From contig CM060734.1 in the NCBI GenBank assembly GCA_030704615.1, forward strand, positions 22,382,001 to 22,446,000: DNA of 64,000 nucleotides, written 5' to 3'. This DNA is from Takakia lepidozioides (taxonomy: Eukaryota > Streptophyta > Takakiopsida > Takakiales > Takakiaceae). The position numbers and the translations under genes are program-made. The notes under the pieces were generated by a model. The model saw only the letters and a list, made by a program, of their open reading frames with translations, ran no database searches and was not told where the DNA came from. Shown here one piece after another: positions 55,031-64,000 of this stretch (position 1 is its first letter; each line of letters opens with the position of its first letter).

Positions 55031-57720
55031 GCAAAAGAAATGGTGCAAGCGGATACCCTTGCCTCACGGACTTGAAAAGCGGAAAAGATTTAGAAATGAC
55101 CCCGGTGATGATGACCCTACTGGAAGCAGAAGAGAGCAAGATGTGAATCCATTTTAGGAAGGAACCATCGATACCAGAAGCTTTGAGGGTTCCAAGCAAA
55201 TATTCCCAGTTGATATTGTCGAATGCCTTTTCAAAGTCTAGCATAGAGCATGGCAAGAGGCTGATTGTTTGAGTGAGCCAGATTGATCGCCTCGTTAGCC
55301 AACAAAATGTTGTCTAGAATCATTCTCTTCTTTAAGAAACCAGTCTGCTCCGGATGGATCAGTTTCAGCAAGGGCTGCAGCCTTCTAGCCAGCGCCTTCG
55401 TAATTATCTTGTAAGAAGAATTCAAAAACGTGATAGGCCTGTAGTTAGCAAGGTTGCTTCGGTCACTTTTTTTATGAATCAGGGTGAATATCACTTGAGA
55501 GATCTGCGAAGGCATGATGCCTTTCTCAAGGACGTCATTAGCCATTTCTAAGAAATCATAGCAACAGGGCTCACTGTACCTTTTTCAAGGCTCGATTGGC
55601 AATGATTGAGACATTTGAGAAGCGCTTTATCTCTATGTGATCTAGCCAAAGCCCAAGCACGAGAAAGAGATTGCGCCATGTTTCTAGTAGCATGGAGTTT
55701 GTGGAGGTAGGTAACCGTAGGAGAAGCAAAGTCCTTGCCCGAGGAAGTCCATCATTCCTTCAGCTGCTGCAGTAAAGGGGGAATTTTGAGGATGGATGGG
55801 TTCATCTTGAAATAACCCCGACCTCTTTTGTACATTCCAGGAGGACAGAACGAGACCGCCACCTCGGCGTGATCAAAATCAGGGAGAATGGGTCCATGTG
55901 TCACACAGGAAGACCATGTCAGAGGGGCTTGGGAACAATATATGCTATCAAGCCGCGCCATCCTAAGGTTAGGGGGATGTCGTAAATTAGACCAAGTGTA
56001 TTTTAGCCCAGAAGCAGGAGTCAACTAGTCCAACACAGAATGTAAGCATGTCCCAAGCATTAAATGCTCCTCATCAGAAAGAGACTGCGAGGTAAGATCC
56101 GAACGCTCAGAAAAGCAATCTACCATATTGAAGTCACCAGCGATGACCCAATTAAGAACATGAAAGAGATCCAAAATTCTACCCCTAATGAGATCCCATA
56201 AGGCTGCACGCTCAACAGAAACATTGGGAGCGTAAATGTTCATGAATGCAGTATGGCCGAAGCAAGATACAGGATCAATGAAGATGCACTGTACTCGCCC
56301 CTGCTGCACCTAACCTCCTTAATGGAAGCCGCGAGAGAGGGGGAGGCCAAGATTGCCGTTCCTCCCCGAGAGCCAGAAACAGTCGGATTCCACCATGATA
56401 AATTCAAAGGCCAGAAGGAGTTTCCACTGGATTGGATTTTGGAGTCGTCTAGCTTTGTCTCCTGAAGAAAGATAAGAGAGGCTGAAGCTTGTTCAGAGAA
56501 GAGGCCCAGAGCTTAATTCGTCTTCGCTGGGGCACAGAGGCATCTGAGCCTATACCAGCTCTCACGACGTTCCAGGAGTGCAGAGTCCAACTTATGTCGG
56601 CAGGCAAGCCCATGTAACAACGTACATGATTTGATGGCTGATGAGACACAAAAAAATAGAGCCTTCGCGAACAGAGGGGGTGAACGATCAGGCGAGGTCA
56701 CAGAGTCATGTTGAGCAGCGATGAGGGGAACGACGGCGCATACGTCCAAATTTAGATCAAGGTAGTAGATTCTCGAAGTCTGACAGCCGGCATAGGATGT
56801 AGAATCCAGAGTCCGAAAGGAATAGAGATGAATGCCAAAAGCACGGCCGCGTAAACGACTAAACAAGGTCTTTGGAGATTTGGTATGGCAGCTATCCAGA
56901 CATTTCGTCAGAACATCCCAATGTGCAGAATTATCAAGAATAGAGACCATTTGTGAGCAGCAAGAGTAGTGTGGGCTCACCGGAGCTGGGGACTCAATGT
57001 CCAGATCCATGAGAAAAAAAACTCGATCATCAGGGGTGGCTCTGATTCCGTGGGAGCGTTTCTCTGAGAGTAGCCGATCTCTTCGATAATCCTCATGCCG
57101 TTTTCGAAAAGGGCCGAGAGAAAATGCCTGTTCCTAGCCTCTCCAAACTCTTCTGGAATCTTTTTTCCTGCCATCCGTGACAGAAAGGGAAAGCTGATAT
57201 CCTGCAGCTTAAGATCGGACAATCGTAAGACATGGAAAAGCTGGATAGAGTTGTTACCAGAGGTACACTGATCTGAAGAAAAGACCCGAAGTAGAAGGCA
57301 GTGTCCTTGGTTACTGTAAAAATCTAGGAGCCAACGAAGGAGTCCTTCCCAGTGGCCAAAATGGCTGGGGCACTCTCAGGGAATCCAGAAACAATTGGAG
57401 TGATGTGAATGGCAACAGCCAAGGGCCCATCGGGCGAAGGGTCGTCAGGTAGCAACAACCTCGAGAAGGACTTTAGTCTACTGCAGAAAGCACCCAGATT
57501 TTCATCAGCCCCTTTTGCAAGGGTAAAAATTGCCGCGTCGCTCTTGAGCGTGAAATCAAGGGGACGGGAGATAAGCACCTCGCGAGGGCTGAGAAAGCAC
57601 CCTTGTCCTTTTGGAAGGAGGAAGGTCACAAGGAGAGATATCATCTCGAGGACGCATCCTTAACTCTGCACCATGTTCTCAAGCAGCAGACGCATCTGGA
57701 TTATCCTGCATAGAAGAAGA
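55030..57720 (-). pseudogene. Truncated antisense LINE
   Basis: Read from 57720 down. ORF1 tail: about 57644-56513. ORF2 endonuclease: VVRAGIGSDASVPQ near 56590; AFMNIYAPNVS and WVIAGDFNMVD at 56240-56120; YTWSNLRHPPN, LDSIYCSQAPLTW at 56000-55910. After a gap, RT: MANDVLEKGIMPSQISQ, YRPITFLNSSYKIITKALA, EQTGFLKKRMILDN, MLDFEKAFDNINWEYLL, SVRQGYPLAPFLLLFAL, ending near 55030. The YxDD box, thumb and zf-RVT are missing. The class is the same as the LINE at 31.4-38.5 kb but a distinct copy. Many stops; dead. Confidence 0.8.
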
Positions 57721-57745
57721 AGAAGATGAAGGTTAGGAGTACTAG

Positions 57746-57802
57746 AGCCTTTATTGAGGGACTGAGCCTTTATTGAGGGACTGAGCCTTTATTGAGGGAC
57801 AA
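57746..57802. repeat. Three tandem 19-bp units
   Basis: gagcctttattgagggact repeated three times, the last with one change. It lies at the edge between the truncated LINE and the LTR relic. Confidence 0.9.
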
Positions 57803-57820
57803 TCCGCTCTAACATGGCTT

Positions 57821-58249
57821 TGTCAAGTTATTTTACCACTAGTGTGAAACTAGCTAGGAAATAGTTGGTTTTGATATATTGACATTTGGGATTGGCCCAA
57901 GTGTCAATCTAGGGCCAAGGTATGTTTAGGCACCTGGCGTGGTTATCTCCACGGCAAGCGCGGTGGGCTCATCTTTCTCGAGTTGAGCCCACCGCGCCTA
58001 GCTATGGCGCTGTAGTATGGATTCCCCATAGCATGGGGTGTATTTGGCTTGACTTTATATGAGTGATGATTTCATGTGCAAAGTTTGTGAGCTAAAGATT
58101 CTTCTTATTTATCACTCGAGAAAGATGAGTGCCAGATACGAGTTAGTTGTAGCACTTGTGGTTTTTGCTTGAAAATGAGAGAAATCAAGTTGATATACAA
58201 AGAGCACCGTGGAGGTCTTGGTTGTTAGAAGCGGAGGCGATGCTAGTTA
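57821..58249 (+). mobile_element. Relic 5' end of the methyltransferase retrotransposon family
   Basis: TGTCAAGTTATT start, diverged A repeat to 58114, then CTCGAGAAAG and leader sequence to gaagcggaggcgatg, where copy 2 interrupts it. More diverged than the other A copies, so older. Like A1 it is followed by leader, not by B. Confidence 0.85.
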
Positions 58250-58576
58250 TGTCAAGTTATTTTACCACTAGTATGAAACTAGCTAGGAAATAGCTAGCTT
58301 TTACATATTGACATTTGGGATTGACCCAAGTGTCAATCCAGGGGTCAAGGCAGATTTAGGCCCTGGAGTGGTTATCTTCACGGCAAGCGCGGGAGGCTCA
58401 TCTTTCTCGAGTTAAGCCTCACCGCACCTAGCTATGGCGCCGTAGTGTGGATTCCCCATGGCGTGGGGTGCACTTGGCTTGACTTGTATTTGAGTGATGA
58501 GGTTATATATGCATGAGTTTATGCTTCAGCTTTGTGAGCTCGCATGAGCTTGTGCTTGTATTCTTCTTCTTTATCA
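58250..58576 (+). repeat. Terminal repeat A1 of copy 2
   Basis: 327 bp, same limits as A1 of copy 1, followed by CTCGAGAAAG. Confidence 0.9.
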
Positions 58577-60104
58577 CTCGAGAAAGATGAGCTCGTATCT
58601 GTGAGTGCCAGATACGAGTTAGTTGTAGCACTTGTGGTTTTTGCTTGAGAATGAGAGATTCCAAATTGTTATGCAAGGAGCACCGTGGAGCTCTTGGTTG
58701 TTAGAAGCGGAGGCGATGTGGGTTACGAGGTGGTAGACCTTGGCATTCGATCTTCAGCTTTAGAGATGAAAACACCATGCTGCAGGTAATTCCAGAGCAC
58801 CTTGATGGTTTCAGATTGTGTACATGCATGAGCAAGCACGATTGGGAAGAGGACTAGTCAAGAGCAGGTTATAGTGGCTTTGGTGGCAAAGCTGAGAACT
58901 GGACTTGGGAATGCGAGCTTTCATTGTGTGAAGGATTGCAAGACCAAGCGAAAGGGCTGATTTGGCTTGGGGCAAATCAATGCACTTTGTGGAGTATGGT
59001 GAGATTGGGTTTCAATCTCGAGCTTCAGCATTGAGAGGGCTCTTGTCATGGCAAGAGCAGGGCTGGAACAGGAGCTAAGAGGTGCGGCAAGGCCATGGAA
59101 TGTGCACCTAGGGTTTCAGAGCTTGGAAGAAGAGCTCTTGTACCACAAGAGAAGTGTCTTGTGGTTGGAAATGTAAGCCTTAGGGTTTCAGGAGCTTGGC
59201 AAAGGCTGTGGAGTGCTTAGTCTTGTCCTAGAGAGCATCAAAGAGCCAAGGAGCCAAGATAGGGGGCTGATATCTCTTGTGTGAAGAGGTTGCATGTGTG
59301 GAGCATGTATTCAGCTCATTGAAGCTTCCATCTTCAAGCTTGGAGGGCAAGCAAGGAAGAGGGAAGGGCTGACTTCCCTTATGTGAGGGCAATGCATGTG
59401 TGGAGCATGCTATCAGCCTGGTGAAGGCTTGCACTTTCAGGTGTGGGAGTGCAAGAAAGGAAGGAAGGGGTTGGTTTCCCTGTAGGGCATGTGGAGCATG
59501 CTTTCAGCCTGCTGAAGCTTGTATTTTCAGGTTTGTGGGTGCAAGAAATGAAGCAAAGGAGCTGATTCTCTTATGGTGAGAGTGGGGCATGTGTGGAGCA
59601 TGCCTTCAGCCCATTGAGGCTCTTGTTTTCAAGCTTTAGAGAGCTAGAACGGAAGGTCTAGGGCTGGTTTCCACTTGGAGTGAAAGAAAAGCACTTGTAG
59701 GGCCTATGTGAGTTGGGGTTTCAACTTCAAGCTTGAAGGGAGCGCAACTCTTGAAGCAGTAGGTGTAGGGGCTGGAATAGGCTCTAAGACAGATGCTATG
59801 GCCAAGGAGAATGCTTGAATGAGTGCTCACAAGGGCTGGGAACCAGCAGGGCTTGGTTGTTTGCCATTGAGTTTAGTGGCGTGTTTGGGAGGCTAAGTGA
59901 GAAAGAAGGCTTGGTTTGTGGCAACCACCTCATGGCTTAGGGCTACTATGGTGGTGTGTGGGAGCCGAAAGAGCAAGAATACCTTGTTGATTTCCTCACA
60001 GCCGCCATAGCTCGGTGGAAAGAAGCCTAGAGTCCAAGAGACACAAACCCTAGCTTGGCGTGGCTAAACCCCTTGGAGAAATGGCTAAACTGCCAGAGCG
60101 GCCA
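58577..60104 (+). other. Untranslated leader of copy 2
   Basis: Co-linear with 17790-19320 of copy 1, no ORF supported. Confidence 0.7.
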
Positions 60105-60225
60105 TGGATGGGGCTGTGACGGGCTGTCCTGTGGCCTTGGGGGCTGTGACGGGTAGTGAGGGGCTGTGCCGGTGGCCTTCGGGGCTGTGCCGGGCTGTGA
60201 CGGGCTGTGTCAGGCTGTGGCGGGA
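60105..60225 (+). repeat. Contracted GGCTGTGAC minisatellite
   Basis: Only about 120 bp versus 860 bp in copy 1. It joins straight to the sequence that in copy 1 starts at about 20815, so the deletion also removed the first about 440 bp of gag. Recombination between repeats is the simplest cause. Confidence 0.8.
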
Positions 60226-61420
60226 GGAGTGGAGGATGTACTGGTCACCCGACTATGTCTCCGTCACTAGGGGCACTAGAGCTACGAGGGCAGTGGCTAC
60301 ACCTGCCGCTGCACCGGCAGCTTCAGCAAGTAGCAGTGGGACTGGTGGTACAGTAGCTACAACGTCCACCCAAGCAACTACCGCACCAGCACTAGCACCC
60401 GTGCCTGCCTTCAACCCTGTTGTGGAGTTCTTCGAAGAGTTGAGAGAGAACTACCAGGGGTGAGGACAGAGAAGTTGCGGAGCTTGCAAGAGTTCCAACG
60501 GAAGCCAACCGAGAGCTTGAGGGAGGCTTTCACTCGCATGAGGCGCTTGATAAGTGTAACCCAAGGGGTTACGGAAGCTCAGGCAGTCCAATTTTGGTAT
60601 GGGATATTGGATAAGGAGCTGAGGAGAAGGGTGCGGGATGCAACTCTCCTACAAGCGGCCCAACCCACCTTAGCAAATGTGTTTTTGCTGGCAGAGCGGA
60701 TAGAGCTCAACATGGTGGAGGAACGAGTGGTCACGGTGGGATTTTCTAAGGAGACACCACGGGGTAGTGGTGCTCCTAGCCAACCACTACCTCAACGTGC
60801 TCAAGGCAACAAGGGGGCTCAGGTGAAGCTTGGGGAAGGGCAGAGAGGACCTCAGATGCAGGGGTCTCTCCCTTCATTTGCTGGCCAACAACGGGCGGAT
60901 GTGGTGTGCTGGACATGTGGAGGACCCCATGTCAAGAAGGATTGCCCAGAGGAGGCAAAGGGCCGGCACATGCACAGCCTGCACAGTTGCAGTGTGGGCA
61001 TTGTGGCAAGCACGGGCATGGAGAGGCCCAGTGTTATGGTTTGCATCCTGAGTTGCGCCCAGGCCAGTTCCAAGGGAACAATGGTGGCCGGGGGCGAGGT
61101 GGAGCAGCCCAGAGAGGACGAGGTGGCCAGCCACGAGGTGCAGGCCAAGGGCAAGCGCAACATGGCCAAGGACGCGGAGGTCAAGGTGTTGACCAAGGCA
61201 TGGCCAACCGGCTTCAGCAGCTAGAGCAGAGGCTCGCTGCCATGGTTACAGCTCAGGTGGTACCGGCTCTAAGGCCGGATGGTTCACCTCCTGCTCCTGA
61301 GGGAGGAGATATGGAAGGCATGGGATTCATGTGTGGAGCAGCACTACCACTAGTGCAGGTGGAGTGTGCTGCAGCCGTGACTCGAGGAACAACACGAGTT
61401 CCTGAGCCATGAGGTGCAGA
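60226..61420 (+). pseudogene. Gag region of copy 2, N-terminus deleted
   Basis: ATRAVATPAAAPAAS linker, FNPVVEFFEELRENYQG, a one-base loss at about 60460, then the capsid-like part (SLREAFTRMRRL ... LLQAAQPTLANVFLLAERIE). Knuckle 1 is CWTCGGPHVKKDC; after a frame change near 60965 comes knuckle 2, CGHCGKHGHGEAQC, and an RG-rich tail (GGRGRGGAAQRGRGG), which suits nucleic-acid binding. TGA at 61410 and TAG at 61437 close the frame. Confidence 0.75.
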
Positions 61421-61484
61421 GGTGGAGTTGGATCCATAGCGTGGGGAGGCAAGCCGTCAGGCTAGGCTTCCTCAGTCATTCACA

Positions 61485-62330
61485 TTGGCGGAGACAGTGT
61501 CGACGCCATCCATGGCACCTAGTTCTCGCCTGACTGTTACCGAGGCGGAGGTTACTATGCCATTGGGGAGAGCTACACAGGTAGCACCACTACCTAGTGT
61601 CGCCAAGGCTACGGCAGCTAGTGTGCTGCTAGGAGCGGCCACATTTGTGTGCCAGGCTCCATTGTTCTCGGCTACCATGATTGCGACGCCGGGGGTAAGA
61701 CCAGCTGAGGTGTTTAGGCTGGCAGCTACACTTTGTGAGAGTGGGGAGGTTACTTCATCTTCTGCGGAGATACTGGGAGGTGTAGTGCCGGAGGGATCCT
61801 CGGATTTGAGGGTCAAGACTGCCCCAGCGGCGCCATGGCAAGCTGCAGCTGCCAGGTTGATGAAGCTGCCAACTAGGCCAGCCATTGAGCGCGCCATGGT
61901 GATACCTGGAGTTGTCATGTTAGACAACCAGGATGGCATTTTCTGTTTGAGTGGACCGGCAGGCAAGAGGTACCGGCCACTGCGGGTCTTGTTGGACTCG
62001 GGAGCTCAGCCACTGATGCTGGGCAGAGCTGCTATTGCAGGCTTGGGCCTCACGGAGGCGGATATGGAGCCTTGTCATTTCCAGATATAGACGTCTCTGG
62101 GAGGATCGGAGCAAGCTCGAGGCATGACACGGCGTGAGTTGGCTATCAGACTACGGCCGGATCACCCTATAGATGGCTTAGTGATGCGATCCAAGGCCAT
62201 TGTGACAGACGCGGTCTCATACGATGTCCTGGTTGGTGGGGCAGTGTTGTACCCCATGGGCTTCACCCTGGATTTTTGGGAGGAGTCAGCTTCCTATAGG
62301 CCTGCATGGTAGTCAGGGGAGGGCCGGCGT
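61485..62330 (+). pseudogene. Protease region of copy 2
   Basis: One frame with the active-site stretch LLDSGAQPLMLG at about 61990 and YDVLVGGAVLY at about 62220. Interrupted only by TAG 62088 and TAG 62310, each CAG in copy 1. Confidence 0.75.
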
Positions 62331-64000
62331 GTGCAGCTCCCTGTGACGTTCATAGGAGGAGTTGCGGTTGCCCAGCGAGGCAAGATGCCGACACTAGCAG
62401 CATTCACAGCGGCAGTGAGTTGGCCTAGAGAGTTGCTTGAGGGCAACGCTCATTCAGAGGATGTACCACCTCTAGGAGAGCAGGATGACATGTATGGTAT
62501 GGCGGAGTTGCCTACCATGGTTGCTCAGACTCCATTGTGGGGCACGAGCAAGGATTTGCAGCGGGATGCTAATCGACGGGTGCAACAAGCCTGGGTGGAG
62601 GCTTTTGTACCGTCAGGAGAGGAGGAGAGTGCGGGGATTGCACCAGGACCACCTCAATTGTCTCCATTGGACACCACACCTATTGTGTGGCAGTATCCAG
62701 ATGAAGGCATTTGTCTTCTGGACTTGTTTGGCGGGATCAGCACCAGATTTGCTGCTGTGTTACAGGCAGGTGTACGAGTTCGGCGTTACCTGTATGTGGA
62801 GAGGGATGAGACTGCACGACACGTTTCACTTCGCCATATTGCTCAGTTGGTGTAGCGGTACCCTGAGTTGTTGTCGGTGTCTGCAATTCGTGGATATCAG
62901 CAGGCCTTGCCAGCAGACATTTCGTTGTTGGGGGCGCAGGATTTGGAGCGGGTTGGCTCCATTGATCTGGTAGTGGCAGGTTGGCCCTGCCAAGGGCATT
63001 CATCAGCCGGGCATGGCAATGGATTGCGAGACTCGAGGTCGGGTCTGTTTTGGGAGATGGTGCGGGTTTTGCGCCACTTACAGCTTCATCAAGCTGTACC
63101 TCCAGCATACATCTTGGAGAATGTGCCACTGATGGGCAATTCTCGGGCCAGGGTGATGGCCAGTGTGCATCAAGTCCGGTCGTGGCTTGGGTCAGCAGTG
63201 TTGCTGGATGCAGCTGCAGTGGGGTCACGGGCTCATCGTCCACGGTTATGGTGGACTAACTTGATGCCACCCGCACTGCTTAAGCGTGCATTTGATGGGG
63301 TGCAGCGGCCAGCACATCTCACAATGGATAATATTCTGGACACAGGGAGGTAGTCTCAGCGTGTGAGACATGATGACCGTTCGCCTTTGGCAGTGGTCAA
63401 CAAGGTGGGTCAACCACGAGCAACATTACCTACACTGCTCAGCTTCCCAGGATCGCATGTTTTTCGGGATAGTGGACCTGGTCTCCTGTGGGATGCTCAG
63501 TTGCAGCAGTTAGTGGAGCCTAATGCCGACGAGCGAGAGCGGGCTATGGGATTTTCCACTGGGACCACGGCGGTGCCTTCTCTTTCTGAGGCATCACGTC
63601 GTCAGGTGTTGGGGCAAGCAATGGATCTCAATTGCTTGACCTGGATTATCAGCTTGGCTATGGCTGAGCAACGTAGAATGAGGAGTGCACTTCCCTTGAT
63701 GGTCTCTCTGCCTACTGAGACGGTACAGGCAGCGAGTGGGGGCGAGCCGGTGAGGACCACGGGGTGTAGATATCCATGGCACACGTGGGAGGTGCTCGAG
63801 GTTCAGAGGGAGTTGGCAGCCAAGGCAGCTGTGATGGATGAGGTTGGGGATTCTTCTCGGGATGAGGAGGTTCTCAATGATGAGATGATAGGGCAGGATG
63901 AGGACTTGTCATTGACTGAGCAGGAAGGGACGCGTCCTCTACCTCTAAGCCCACTGGACTTAAGGTTGCAGTTACGGAGGACAATTGGGAGCCTGACATT
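62331..64000 (+). pseudogene. Cytosine-C5 DNA methyltransferase of copy 2 and linker to RT
   Basis: The same frame as the protease continues to the window end, broken only by TAG 62853 and TAG 63351. Motif I LDLFGGISTRFAAVLQAG, II YLYVERD, IV VAGWPCQGHSSAG, VI YILENVPLM, VIII GSRAHRPRLWW, IX RSPLAVVNKVGQPRA, then ERERAMGFSTGTTA and RRQVLGQAMDLN (X). All catalytic residues are present, so this copy is the best guide to the ancestral enzyme. The linker to RT is acidic (DEVGDSSRDEEVLNDE). Confidence 0.88.

Larger units (their letters stand above)
58250..64000 (+). mobile_element. Methyltransferase retrotransposon, copy 2 (runs off the window)
   Basis: Starts TGTCAAG at 58250, inserted into the leader of the older relic of its own family (flank GTTA). 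Contains A1, leader, a contracted minisatellite, Gag lacking its N-terminal part, protease, methyltransferase, and ends before RT. Highly similar to copy 1 but less frameshifted; its stops are almost all C-to-T changes. The 3' end is outside the window. Confidence 0.9.

Noticed and set aside
62088-63353. TAG readthrough or recoding in copy 2
   Set aside because: The codons are CAG in copy 1 and lie in no special context; deamination explains all of them.

Overview
The window is nuclear DNA from a land plant, most likely a seedless one (moss, lycophyte or fern grade; I cannot place it further). Supporting this are spliced genes with GT-AG introns, a plant NAC transcription factor of the SOG1/SND2 type, a plant-style LC8 dynein light chain, remnants of organellar PPR genes, MULE-type transposases with a C-terminal SWIM finger, and plant LINEs with a zf-RVT tail. 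About 60% of the window is transposon-derived. Only three host genes look intact or nearly so: LC8 at 39.8-40.8 kb (+), an unrecognised coiled-coil gene at 43.8-46.8 kb (-), and NAC at 50.1-52.8 kb (+).

Layout: 0-2 kb, the 3' part of a spliced gene with a degenerate permuted (beta-order) DNA-methyltransferase fold; 2.0-2.8 kb, a cluster of 22-bp palindromes; 3.0-5.5 kb, two divergent paralogous ORFs of unknown family and a decayed ORF1-like reading frame; 6-9.5 kb, PPR remnants; 10.5-14.4 kb, dispersed repeats, a solo LTR and a long tandem array; 14.5-30.8 kb, MULE remnants, one of them split by an 11.1-kb retrotransposon; 31.2-38.6 kb, a decayed LINE with a mosaic insertion; 39.8-53.4 kb, the host genes; 55-57.7 kb, a truncated antisense LINE; 57.8-64 kb, an LTR relic carrying a second, nested copy of the retrotransposon, cut off by the window edge.

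The most interesting object is the retrotransposon family seen at 17463-28599 (complete) and 58250-64000 (partial). Its polyprotein order is Gag with CCHC knuckles, aspartic protease, a full cytosine-C5 DNA methyltransferase (motifs I to X in canonical order), Ty3/gypsy reverse transcriptase and RNase H, DDE integrase, and a C-terminal PHD finger. It therefore carries both a DNA-methylation writer and a probable histone-tail reader. The complete copy is flanked by a 4-bp duplication (ATGG) that exactly restores the MULE reading frame, so its ends are certain. Those ends are not ordinary LTRs. They have the arrangement A1 - body - B1 - A2 - B2 (split direct repeats), known from tyrosine-recombinase retroelements, yet this element has a DDE integrase and makes a target duplication. 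In the second copy, the reading frame from about 60.96 kb to the window end is closed by six nonsense codons. All six are explained by C-to-T change: five CAG to TAG (CHG) and one CGA to TGA (CG), as expected if the element was itself heavily methylated.
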